Positions 55,045 to 63,397 of a stretch of 64,000 nt of DNA are shown one piece after another (position 1 is the first letter of the stretch; each line of letters starts with the position of its first letter). This DNA comes from Berkiella_A sp963976875 (GTDB taxonomy: Bacteria; Pseudomonadota; Gammaproteobacteria; Berkiellales; Berkiellaceae): assembly GCA_963976875.1 (NCBI GenBank), contig CAXBML010000014.1, positions 1 to 64,000 of the forward strand, in the 5' to 3' direction. Below the pieces are notes generated by a model, which was given only the letters and a program-made list of their open reading frames with translations, ran no database searches and was not told where the DNA came from. Made by a program: the position numbers and the translations under genes.

Positions 55045-55905
55045 ATGTCATATTTAAAGTCATTTTTAAAATTATTCAATGAGCGAGAAAACTCTAAATC
55101 TTTAGATCCCTTTTGGCATAAATGTACCTCGTGTAAAGCCTTTAATAGCGATATTGAATATATACGTAATCAACATGTTTGCTATACGTGTGGATTTCAT
55201 AATTATATATCGGCTCGAAAATGGATAGAAAATTTTTTAGATATTGAAGAATTAGAAGAAATATACCTTGATCTAGAAGTAAAAGATCATTTGAATTTTT
55301 ATGACACTATGCCTTATTCTCAAAGACTCGAGGAAGCAAAACAAAATACTGATGAATCAGAAGCCCTTATTGTATTTTATGGAAAACTTTACGGAATGCC
55401 GGTTGTCGCAGGTGCCTTTGAGTTTAAATTTATTGCTGGTTCAATGGGACAAATTGTTGGAGAGCGATTTGTTAATGCAGTTAATTGTGCTATCCATAAT
55501 CATTGCCCTTTAGTATGTTTTGTAACTAGCGGGGGCGCAAGGATGCAAGAATCACTTTTTTCACTTGTTCAGATGGCTCGTGTTTCAGCTGTGCTTGTAA
55601 AGTTGAGTGAAAATAAATTACCCTTTATTCCGATTTTAGCTAATCCTTGCACGGGAGGAGTTAGTGCAAGTTTGGCAAGTTTGGGGGATATTATTATAGC
55701 AGAGCCTAAGGCGCTAATAGGATTCGCTGGCCCACGTGTTATTAAGCAAACGACGGGGGTTGACCTCCCAGAAGGCTTTCAAACAAGTGAGTTTCTCTTG
55801 GAAAAGGGCTCAGTTGATATGATTGTATCACGTAAAAAAACCAGACAAGTTGTGCACAGGTTACTTACTAGTTTGATGTATTCACATTCAATGAATACGT
55901 TATGA
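55045..55905 (+). CDS. Acetyl-CoA carboxylase carboxyltransferase beta subunit paralogue (AccD-like)
   Basis: The 286-aa protein is AccD-like. It has a Zn ribbon with CTSCKAF...HVCYTCGFH (two CxxC pairs, residues about 27-50) and the carboxyltransferase core VCFVTSGGARMQESLFSLVQM, NPCTGGVSASLASLGDIIIAEPKALIGFAGPRVIKQT and GFQTSEFLLEKGSVDMIV. AccD with AccA transfers carboxyl to acetyl-CoA to form malonyl-CoA. The place within polyketide genes suggests either extra malonyl-CoA supply or self-resistance, as with andrimid's AdmT. The Met of E. coli's DPTMGGVSAS is Thr here (NPCTGGVSAS). The normal accD is not in this window, and this could be the only copy. Confidence 0.93.
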   Translation: MSYLKSFLKLFNERENSKSLDPFWHKCTSCKAFNSDIEYIRNQHVCYTCGFHNYISARKWIENFLDIEELEEIYLDLEVKDHLNFYDTMPYSQRLEEAKQNTDESEALIVFYGKLYGMPVVAGAFEFKFIAGSMGQIVGERFVNAVNCAIHNHCPLVCFVTSGGARMQESLFSLVQMARVSAVLVKLSENKLPFIPILANPCTGGVSASLASLGDIIIAEPKALIGFAGPRVIKQTTGVDLPEGFQTSEFLLEKGSVDMIVSRKKTRQVVHRLLTSLMYSHSMNTL

Positions 55906-56793
55906 GAGCGATTCCATATGTGCTATAACTTTTTCCTGTTCTTCAATAAGCTTTTCAAGCTTTTCTCTATTTTGCTTACCCAAGTTACTAATGGAAGTTA
56001 ACCATAAACCTGTAAACTGTTCTAAGTCATTTGCTGTTACCATGTTTGAATGCTTCTTTATTTTCACGGAAGACAAATACGAAAAAAAATACTCATCAAC
56101 TTTTTCAATAACATCATTAATTTGCTCGTAAGCAGCACCATTAATAACGTAGTCTACTAAGTGAACTTTTGATAACTTCTGAGGCGTGAGATGACATAAA
56201 TCACTTGTTAATGTGTCTAAGCTATTAAAACTTAGGTGCCTAGAAAGTACAAATAAAGACAGAAATGAAGGTAGTATATTCATTTTAATATCTCTGACCC
56301 CAAAAGTTGTATTTTCATCACAAATATTAATATCCATTGACAAACCAAAAGCAAGACCTAATCCCCATACTTTTCCTGATAAAAAGGAAATTGATATCAT
56401 AGGTAGACTAAGAGAATGTGTTTGAATATAACAAGCATCTAGGGTGTCTAAGAGATAATCTTGTAAATTTTCAGTTTGCTGATAATCCACATACTCCAGT
56501 GTTGTTTTAATATCAATACCTAAGGAAAATACATTTTCATTTTCAGCAAACCAAACTGCATATCTTGGTGCATAATTTGCGTTGTTATGATAATACTTTG
56601 CAGTAGCCGCTTGTATCAATTTTATGTCTTTTGCTAAGTCCCAGCTAAAAAAATAATTTTCTTTTTTTATCATAATAAACATTATTCTTCGCTCTGCGTC
56701 GTATATCGATTCTATGGTATTAAGCTTTAATGAAAGTGGATGCCAAAGATTTATGTTTAAATTGTAATTTTCTTGTATATTAACTATATTCAT
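55900..56793 (-). CDS. RpfF-like crotonase-fold protein
   Basis: The 297-aa protein is of the enoyl-CoA-hydratase (crotonase) superfamily and most like RpfF/DSF synthase. The N-terminal part ends in PRYAVWFAENENVFSLGIDI, the oxyanion region is SGKVWGLGLAFGLSMDI, and LWLTSISNLGKQNREKLEKL matches the RpfF tail. The two catalytic Glu of RpfF appear absent: one position reads AFGLSMDI and the other IKMNILPSF. So DSF-type dehydration and thioester cleavage are doubtful. It is the only gene in the locus on the minus strand and overlaps the accD end by six bases. It may be an off-pathway enzyme or structural homologue. Confidence 0.65.
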   Translation of the reverse strand: MNIVNIQENYNLNINLWHPLSLKLNTIESIYDAERRIMFIMIKKENYFFSWDLAKDIKLIQAATAKYYHNNANYAPRYAVWFAENENVFSLGIDIKTTLEYVDYQQTENLQDYLLDTLDACYIQTHSLSLPMISISFLSGKVWGLGLAFGLSMDINICDENTTFGVRDIKMNILPSFLSLFVLSRHLSFNSLDTLTSDLCHLTPQKLSKVHLVDYVINGAAYEQINDVIEKVDEYFFSYLSSVKIKKHSNMVTANDLEQFTGLWLTSISNLGKQNREKLEKLIEEQEKVIAHMESLS

Positions 56794-57063
56794 TGGACCT
56801 CATGTATTTATTGGGGCTGGTATGAATACATATTATCATTTGGCCAACTAACAAAATACTGTTTTTTTGCTCAATTTCCGTTACTTAATTAACTTTGCGC
56901 TATAAATATAAACAACCATACTAAATACAGGCCTGTATATATTCTAGAAATTTTTAAGATACAAGCTAATAGACTTAATTTTGACATATGCTAGTATTGG
57001 AATTAAAAGGATTGTATTTCAGCTTTTTATCCCCAAAAACATTTCATAATGGAGTAAGTTAGC

Positions 57064-58461
57064 ATGGATGGTACGGCAGGTTCTGGTATAAATCTCGACA
57101 ATGTAATTTCCGCTGAAAACCTAGGCAGCTCGGAGTACAAAAAAACATATAATGTCAGATATGCATACTATACTGGCTCTATGTATAGAGGCATTGCCTC
57201 AAAAGAACTAGTGATCAGAATGAGTCAAGCAGGGTTAATGAGCTTTTATGGTTCAGCTGGCTTGTCCCTAGACCAAATTGAGCAAGATATCACAGCCATT
57301 CAAGCTGCTCTAAAACCTGGTTCTTCCTATGGTGTTAATCTAATACATAACATGGAGGATCCAAATTTTGAGATGCAGACTGTAAAGCTGTTTATTGAGA
57401 AAGGTATTTGTTTCGTCGAAGCAGCAGCTTTTATGCAAGTCTCTTCTGCATTAGTATTTTTTAAATTACATGGCATTTCTAAAGGAGACCGGAACCAAAA
57501 TAAAATTATTGCAAAAATATCCAGACCCGAAGTTGCAACTAGTTTTATGAGTCCCGCCCCTAAAAAAATCATTCAAGAACTTTTAGAACAAAATTTAATT
57601 AATTCAGAACAAGCAGAATGGGCTAAAAACAATCCAATATGTGATGACGTGACTGTTGAAGCAGACTCCGGCGGGCACACTGATCAAGGTATCAGCACTG
57701 TCATGTTGCCAACCATTATTCGTTTGCGAGACGAATTAATGGCTAAATATCAATATAAAGCAAAGATACGAGTCGGATTGGCCGGGGGGCTGGGGACTCC
57801 AGAAGCGATCGCGGCTGCTTTTATCATGGGAGCAGATTATGTTAGCACTGGTTCTATTAATCAGTGTACGCCTGAATCAGGAATAACTGATATAGTCAAA
57901 GACATGTTGCAAGATATTAATATTCAAGATACGGATTACGCACCTGCAGGAGATATGTTCGAAATAGGGGCAAGAGTCCAAGTACTTAAAAAAGGTGTAT
58001 TCTTTCCCGCCAGGGCAAATAGACTGTTCATGCTTTATAATCACTACGACTCATTAGAAGAATTACCCGAAAAAATTAAAACTCAACTTCAAAGTCAATA
58101 CTTTAAAAAATCTTTTGATGATATTTTTACTGAAACCACAGAATATTTTCAGAAAATTGGGAAATACGACTTAATCGAAAAAGCGCATAGAGATAGTAAG
58201 CATAAAATGGCATTAGTTTTCAGATGGTATTTTGGGCATTCGGTGCGATTGGCATTTGAGGGTGATGAAGCGAAAAGAGTTAATTTTCAAGTACATACCG
58301 GACCAGCACTTGGGGCTTTTAATCAATGGGTTAAAGGCACAGAACTAGAGAATTGGCGCAACCGTCATGTCGATACAATAGCAGAGAAGCTTATGACAAC
58401 TACTGCCGAGCTAATAAATCAGAAAATTACTAATTTACAATCAAGCTCTAATCAGGGTTAG
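57064..58461 (+). CDS. PfaD-type trans-acting enoyl reductase
   Basis: The 465-aa flavoenzyme matches PfaD/2-nitropropane-dioxygenase-like ER proteins of PUFA and trans-AT PKS systems. Landmarks are the early SMYRGIASKELVIRMSQAGLMSFYGSAGL, GVNLIHNMEDPNFE, CFVEAAAFMQ, VTVEADSGGHTDQG and the FMN-binding RVGLAGGLGTPEAIAAAFIMGADYVSTGSINQCTPESG. It reduces enoyl thioesters on carrier domains in trans. The ATG at 57064 is preceded by ggagtaag. It leads the run ER-KS-HMGS-ECH1-ECH2-ACP with only 10 bases to the next gene. Confidence 0.95.
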   Translation: MDGTAGSGINLDNVISAENLGSSEYKKTYNVRYAYYTGSMYRGIASKELVIRMSQAGLMSFYGSAGLSLDQIEQDITAIQAALKPGSSYGVNLIHNMEDPNFEMQTVKLFIEKGICFVEAAAFMQVSSALVFFKLHGISKGDRNQNKIIAKISRPEVATSFMSPAPKKIIQELLEQNLINSEQAEWAKNNPICDDVTVEADSGGHTDQGISTVMLPTIIRLRDELMAKYQYKAKIRVGLAGGLGTPEAIAAAFIMGADYVSTGSINQCTPESGITDIVKDMLQDINIQDTDYAPAGDMFEIGARVQVLKKGVFFPARANRLFMLYNHYDSLEELPEKIKTQLQSQYFKKSFDDIFTETTEYFQKIGKYDLIEKAHRDSKHKMALVFRWYFGHSVRLAFEGDEAKRVNFQVHTGPALGAFNQWVKGTELENWRNRHVDTIAEKLMTTTAELINQKITNLQSSSNQG

Positions 58462-58471
58462 TTCAAAAAAT

Positions 58472-59695
58472 ATGATAAAACAAAAAGATTTTCCTGTTAT
58501 CACTGGTCTTGGAATAATTACACCACAAGGTCAAGGTAAGAGTGATGTTTTAAAAGAACTTATCGCAGGAAATTCATATTTTTCCACAATGAAAAGAGAT
58601 GGGCGGCAAAAAAATAGCTCGTTTGTTGGGGCTGAAATAGCCCATCCACTTATTCCCAAAGAACTTCCAACCTCAACGTTTAGAACTGCCTCATTATCTT
58701 CTCAGCTTGCTGCTTTGGTAGTACATGAAGCTTGGCAAGAAGCAAAATGTGACGAAATTAAGCCCAATAGCATTGGATTAATTATTGGAGGGACTAACCT
58801 GCAACAGCGTGAGAACATGTTGTTGCAGGAAAAATTCGCTGAAAAACCACATTTTATTAAACCATATTATGGCTTATCTTTTATGGATAGTGATATTATA
58901 GGGCTTTGTACCGAGCTGTTTAACATTCGTGGGACATGTTTTACTGTAGGCGGAGCCTCTGCTAGTGGGCAGATCGCTTTTATTAGAGGCGTCAAAGCTA
59001 TTATAAGCGGCGAAATGGACGTATGTATTGTAGTTGGTGCAATGCAGGATTTATCTTTTTATGAGCTATATGCTCTTGAAGCTCTTGGAGCAATGGTGTC
59101 CTCCGGACATCCAAACCCTAAATTGGCTTGTAGACCTTACGACCAAAACCGCCAAGGCTTTGTTTACGGTGAAAGCTGTGCCGCAATTATACTTGAATCT
59201 AATCTTCACGCTGATAAAAGAGGCATCTCTAAGTATGCACAAGTATTAGGTTGGGATATGCTGTGCCATGGCAATCGAAACCCTGCTCCGTCTTTGGCTG
59301 CTGAAATGCAAACTATTCAAAACTGCTTATCTATGGCTGGCTTTAATCCCGAGCAAATTGATTATGTCAATCCACATTCTACAGGTTCATTAATTGGTGA
59401 TCAAACAGAGATTGAGGCTCTGATCAAGTGCCAATTAACGGATGCTTATATTAACACCACTAAGTCAATCACTGGGCATGGTTTATCTGCAGCAGGGGCA
59501 GTTGAAATTGTGAGTACTTTACTTCAAGCACGTGCACAACTATTGCATCCTTGTCTTAATTTAGAAAAACCTGTTTCAACGTTTCTTAATCTAGTTAGCA
59601 ATGAAGCCATTAGACATATTATGCAAAATGCACTATGTTTAAGTTTTGGCTTTAGCGGAATTAATTCGTCAGTATGCTTTAAAATAATTGAATAG
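58472..59695 (+). CDS. Decarboxylating ketosynthase-like protein (HMGS cassette, Cys-to-Ser)
   Basis: The 407-aa protein is a stand-alone KS of the beta-branching type. The active-site region reads FTVGGASASGQIAFIRG, where normal KS has DTACSSS, so Ser replaces the nucleophilic Cys. The two His regions remain: NPHSTGSLIGDQTEIEAL and KSITGHGLSAAGAVE. Such KS-like proteins (PksF, MupG, CurC type) decarboxylate malonyl-ACP to acetyl-ACP for the HMGS step. Ten bases separate it from the gene on each side, showing a tight operon. Confidence 0.94.
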   Translation: MIKQKDFPVITGLGIITPQGQGKSDVLKELIAGNSYFSTMKRDGRQKNSSFVGAEIAHPLIPKELPTSTFRTASLSSQLAALVVHEAWQEAKCDEIKPNSIGLIIGGTNLQQRENMLLQEKFAEKPHFIKPYYGLSFMDSDIIGLCTELFNIRGTCFTVGGASASGQIAFIRGVKAIISGEMDVCIVVGAMQDLSFYELYALEALGAMVSSGHPNPKLACRPYDQNRQGFVYGESCAAIILESNLHADKRGISKYAQVLGWDMLCHGNRNPAPSLAAEMQTIQNCLSMAGFNPEQIDYVNPHSTGSLIGDQTEIEALIKCQLTDAYINTTKSITGHGLSAAGAVEIVSTLLQARAQLLHPCLNLEKPVSTFLNLVSNEAIRHIMQNALCLSFGFSGINSSVCFKIIE

Positions 59696-59705
59696 GGGAT
59701 ACGAG

Positions 59706-60968
59706 ATGCAAGTTGGTATTGAAGCAATGAATGCTTTTGTTGGGACAGCTTTTCTTGATGTAAGAAAACTTGCTGAGTATCGTGATTTAGATATGGATCG
59801 CTTTAATAACCTTTTGATGAAACAAAAGTCGGTAGCACTACCCTACGAGGATCCGATTACTATGGCCGTAAATGCAGCAAAACCTATTATCGATGCGCTT
59901 ACTCCAGAAGAAAGGGATAGGATTGAAATGGTGATAACGGCTACAGAATCCTCGTTTGATTTTGGTAAATCAATGAGTACTTACATACATGATTTGTTAG
60001 GGTTAAACAGAAATTGCCGTTTGTTTGAATTAAAAAATGCCTGCTACTCAGGTGTAGCAGCTTTGCAAACTGCTGTGAATTTTATTTTATCCCAAGCCTC
60101 ACCCGGCGCAAAAGCTTTAGTCGTTGCCACAGATATTTCACGCTTTATGTTAGTTGAAGGAGAAGCACCTTCTAGCATGGAATGGCAATTTGCTGAGCCA
60201 AGTGGTGGCGCTGGTGCTGTTGCGGCATTAGTTAGTGAGGTGCCTTCTATATTGCAACTAGATGTCGGAGCAAACGGTTATTATGGTTACGAAGTTATGG
60301 ATACTTGTAGGCCTATTGCAGATAGTGAAGCAGGAGATGCAGATTTGTCGCTCCTCTCTTACTTAGATTGTGCAGAAAATAGCTACTTAGAATATCAAAA
60401 GAGAGTTCCTGAAGCGGATTATGGCGTCACTTTTGACTATTTAAGTTTTCATACTCCTTTTGGGGGGATGGTTAAAGGCGCTCACCGAAATATTATGCGT
60501 AAAATTATGAAAGTTTCAGCTGAAGAAATTGAAGAAGACTTTAAAACGCGAGTGCAACCTGGCTTAAGCTACTGCCAACGAGTTGGTAATATGATGGGTG
60601 CCATGACCTTATTCTCTATTTTTAGCACTATTGAAAATGGACATTTTAAAGAGCCTAAACGACTGGGAATATTTTCCTATGGTTCAGGATGTTGTTCAGA
60701 GTTTTTCAGTGGGGTGGTTTTATCCGAAGGGCAAGAACTCATGAATTCATTGGGCTTTAAAAAAAATCTAGAAAACCGCACTGAACTCAACTTCGATGAG
60801 TATCATGAATTATTATTAGGCAATAATGCAATTAAATTTGGTACACGCAACTTTACTCCGGATTCAAAATTTGTAGAAAAATCTCGCTCCTGTTTGGGCA
60901 AAGAGGTTTTATTCTTAAAAGAGATTAAGGAATTTCATCGCGAATATGAATGGGTCAATGGGGAGTGA
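59706..60968 (+). CDS. HMG-CoA synthase-like beta-branching enzyme (HMGS)
   Basis: The protein of about 420 aa matches PksG/BaeG-type HMGS. It starts MQVGIEAMNAFVGTAFLDVRKLAEYR, with the nucleophile Cys in LKNACYSGVAALQTAV, the catalytic His in YLSFHTPFGGMVKGAH, and a SYGSGCCSEFFSG element. It would condense acetyl-ACP with the beta-keto group of the chain. I chose ATG 59706, which gives the family N-terminus and has aggggatacg upstream; the in-frame TTG at 59688 would overlap the KS gene. ECH1 follows one base later. Confidence 0.96.
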   Translation: MQVGIEAMNAFVGTAFLDVRKLAEYRDLDMDRFNNLLMKQKSVALPYEDPITMAVNAAKPIIDALTPEERDRIEMVITATESSFDFGKSMSTYIHDLLGLNRNCRLFELKNACYSGVAALQTAVNFILSQASPGAKALVVATDISRFMLVEGEAPSSMEWQFAEPSGGAGAVAALVSEVPSILQLDVGANGYYGYEVMDTCRPIADSEAGDADLSLLSYLDCAENSYLEYQKRVPEADYGVTFDYLSFHTPFGGMVKGAHRNIMRKIMKVSAEEIEEDFKTRVQPGLSYCQRVGNMMGAMTLFSIFSTIENGHFKEPKRLGIFSYGSGCCSEFFSGVVLSEGQELMNSLGFKKNLENRTELNFDEYHELLLGNNAIKFGTRNFTPDSKFVEKSRSCLGKEVLFLKEIKEFHREYEWVNGE

Positions 60969-60969
60969 A

Positions 60970-61743
60970 ATGCCTGTATATCAAACCATAAAAACCAAGT
61001 TAGAAAGTGATGTTGGAACAATACAAATCTATCGACCTGAAGCCAATAATACAATTAATGATAAGCTCATTCTAGAATGTATTGAAGTCCTATCACAATG
61101 GGACAAGCAAGCTAAAATTGTTATTTTGGAGGGATTGCCCGACGTATTTTGCTTTGGTGCTGATTTCTCAGCAATTTCTGAAGCCGCAGATGCAAAAAAT
61201 TCTCCAACGCAAAATTCAGAACCGTTATATCAACTATGGCAAAATCTCTCGGAAGGTCCCTATATTAGTATTGCTAAGTTAAAAGGCCAGGTAAATGCCG
61301 GAGGTGTAGGTTTTGTTGCGGCTTGTGATATTGTTCTCTCAGAAAAAAAAGTAATGCTTAGCTTATCAGAGCTATTATTTTCTATGATGCCTGCATGTGT
61401 TATGCCTTTCTTGATTCGCAAAATAGGATTTCAAAAAGCTCATTATATGACGCTAATGACCCAGCCTATTTCAGCAAGCAAAGCGTTAGAAATGGGGTTA
61501 ATTGATGCTCTAGAAGAGAATGTGGATGATTTGCTGCGTAAACATTTGCTCAGATTACGTCGCCTTAATAAAAAAGGAATAACCCGCTATAAAAACTATA
61601 TGAATTTGCTAAACCCTATTGCCAAAGAGAATAAGCAAAATGCAATTAACGCCAATCTTGAAGTGTTTTCAGATATTGAAAGTTTAGCAAAAATTGCTCG
61701 TTATGTAAAAACAGGCAAGCTACCATGGGAGGAAGATGAATGA
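60970..61743 (+). CDS. Enoyl-CoA hydratase-like dehydratase ECH1
   Basis: The 257-aa crotonase-fold protein closely follows PksH/ECH1: MPVYQTIKTKLESDVGTIQI, RPEANNTINDKLILECIEVL, CFGADFSAI and GKVNAGGVGFVAACDIVLS (oxyanion hole), then LSLSELLFSMMPACVMPFLIRKIG with the acidic site and HLLRLRRLNKKG. It dehydrates the HMG-type intermediate. I chose ATG 60970 because an ACP-ECH1 type start MPVYQTIK fits the family, with ggggag at good spacing; an ORF-track start at 60946 would overlap the HMGS gene. It overlaps ECH2 by four bases (ATGA). Confidence 0.96.
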   Translation: MPVYQTIKTKLESDVGTIQIYRPEANNTINDKLILECIEVLSQWDKQAKIVILEGLPDVFCFGADFSAISEAADAKNSPTQNSEPLYQLWQNLSEGPYISIAKLKGQVNAGGVGFVAACDIVLSEKKVMLSLSELLFSMMPACVMPFLIRKIGFQKAHYMTLMTQPISASKALEMGLIDALEENVDDLLRKHLLRLRRLNKKGITRYKNYMNLLNPIAKENKQNAINANLEVFSDIESLAKIARYVKTGKLPWEEDE

Positions 61744-62495
61744 ATGATTCTGTGGTGAAAATTTCTTCGCCCGCCTCCGGGGTGGCGTGTATTCAAATGC
61801 AAGATGAACAAAGCAAAAATACTTTTTCAGAAGCGTTGGTCAGAGACCTATTAGATGCCTTTGAAACTATTTCAAAAGATACAACTATCAAGGCAGTGAT
61901 TTTAACTGGTTATGACAATTATTTTGCCAGTGGTGGAACCAAAGAAGCTTTGCTCGGCTTGCAAGAAGGTAAGGGTACCTTTGCCGATATCAATATTTAT
62001 AGTTTAGCGCTAGACTGTCCTGTGCCTGTCATTTCAGCGATGCAAGGGCATGGTATTGGTGGTGGATTCGTGATGGGGTTGTTTGCCGACCAAGTTGTTT
62101 TAGGCTTAGAGTGTGTCTACACAACCAATTTTATGAAATACGGATTTACCCCAGGGATGGGCGCTACGTTAGTCTTGCCCTATAAATTGGGATTACCACT
62201 TGCTGAAGAAATGTTATTAGTTGCCGATACCTTTAGAGGAGAGACCTTAAAGGAGCGTGGAATTCCCTTTCCTGTGGTTCCTAAAAATGAAGTGTTTGAT
62301 AAAGCGTTAGAGATGGCTATACTGTTGGCCGAAAAGCCTCGCCTATCCTTGGTAACGTTAAAAGAACACTTAACCAAGTCTTTACGTGAACAACTTTCTA
62401 ATTTTATAGAAAAAGAAGTCAAGATGCATGAAGTAACATTTCATCAATCTGAAGTAACACAAATGATTGAATCTAAATTCATCGAACCAAAATAA
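61740..62495 (+). CDS. Enoyl-CoA hydratase-like decarboxylase ECH2
   Basis: The 251-aa crotonase-fold protein matches PksI/ECH2: VILTGYDNYFASGGTKEALLGLQEGKGTF, SLALDCPVPVISAMQGHGIGGGFVMGLFADQVVL (oxyanion hole) and NFMKYGFTPGMGATLVLPYKLG. ECH2 decarboxylates the ECH1 product to give a beta-methyl-type enoyl chain. The ATG overlaps the ECH1 stop. The ACP gene follows after 25 bases. Together with KS, HMGS, ECH1 and ACP it makes the full five-enzyme cassette. Confidence 0.96.
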   Translation: MNDSVVKISSPASGVACIQMQDEQSKNTFSEALVRDLLDAFETISKDTTIKAVILTGYDNYFASGGTKEALLGLQEGKGTFADINIYSLALDCPVPVISAMQGHGIGGGFVMGLFADQVVLGLECVYTTNFMKYGFTPGMGATLVLPYKLGLPLAEEMLLVADTFRGETLKERGIPFPVVPKNEVFDKALEMAILLAEKPRLSLVTLKEHLTKSLREQLSNFIEKEVKMHEVTFHQSEVTQMIESKFIEPK

Positions 62496-62520
62496 GATTA
62501 AACGCAGGGACTCTCAAGCC

Positions 62521-62769
62521 ATGGATAAAAAATCAATTTTTTTAGCGATTCAGAAAAGTGTACTGTTAATAATGGACGGAGTTGATGAAAAACAGATTCA
62601 GAAGAGTGACAGCCTAAAATCTTTGGGGGCTAACTCCATCGATCGTGCTGAAATAATTATGTTGACGCTTGAAAATTTGAATATTCGTATCCCTATGATA
62701 GATTTTGCGCAAGCAAAAAACATAGATGATATTTGCAATATTATATATGATAAATATCAAACGAAGTAA
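62521..62769 (+). CDS. Donor acyl carrier protein of the HMGS cassette
   Basis: The 82-aa protein is a stand-alone ACP. The phosphopantetheine Ser lies in SLGANSIDRAEIIMLTLENL (LGANSID is the attachment motif of AcpK-type donor ACPs). The family C-terminal IPMIDFAQAKNIDDI follows. The ORF opens at 62467, but ATG 62521 fits the family N-terminus and has caggga nine bases upstream; the longer frame would overlap ECH2. It carries the acetyl unit used by the HMGS. It closes the run of cassette genes. Confidence 0.93.
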   Translation: MDKKSIFLAIQKSVLLIMDGVDEKQIQKSDSLKSLGANSIDRAEIIMLTLENLNIRIPMIDFAQAKNIDDICNIIYDKYQTK

Positions 62770-63397
62770 TTTGAAAAATAGACTTACTATCAATCACACT
62801 GTGGCTAATTTTGCTTACACCAGCCAAGTAGTCCTTGTTATTTTTATTGCATCCACATTTAAAGAGGCATCAAAATAGTATTTTTGTTGTGTCCAGTTTG
62901 CAATGATGCAAAATAATCTTATAGACCCGAGGGTAAATCCCATATAGCTTTCACATTTCCTACAGTCGGTTAAAGCTGCATGCTTGTCTAGTTTTCAACT
63001 GCCAGTGTACTAATAACTTTCAAGCCAATGAATAGCATTTTGCTCGCTCTTTATGCGGCATTATTTTAATCTCAAATATCACATCAAAAATTTAATTATT
63101 CTGAGTAAGAGATTCATTAACCAAATCATTTCTGGCTGCAACACCAGTGGGTAGAATGCTAGGTTCGGCTATGACCCAAAAGGAACAAAGGTAATCTGCC
63201 AATAAACTTAATGCCCTATAAGAGCATTAAGCTTTCATTCTTGCGATTAGCTTATTCTAATTATTTTAACAAATGCTATACTAAGGAAATTATACTTGCT
63301 ATAAAAGCTTATGCTGAGTATTCACACAGTTTTTCTCTTCTTATAGCTTTTCTGTATATAAGCTCTACAAACCAATAATTTTGTTTGGGATTAGTAA
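62770..63397. other. Intergenic region with a hairpin; promoter of the next gene likely
   Basis: These 628 bases contain no gene. A perfect 8-bp hairpin, cttaatgc / gcattaag (63207-63231, 9-nt loop), is followed by ctttcattctt and may be a terminator. Given the long gap, the next gene is probably transcribed separately. Confidence 0.6.
63207..63231. terminator. Hairpin between ACP and the last ORF
   Basis: cttaatgc (63207-63214) and gcattaag (63224-63231) form a perfect 8-bp stem, followed by a T-rich stretch. It could stop the transcript of the cassette genes. Confidence 0.5.
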
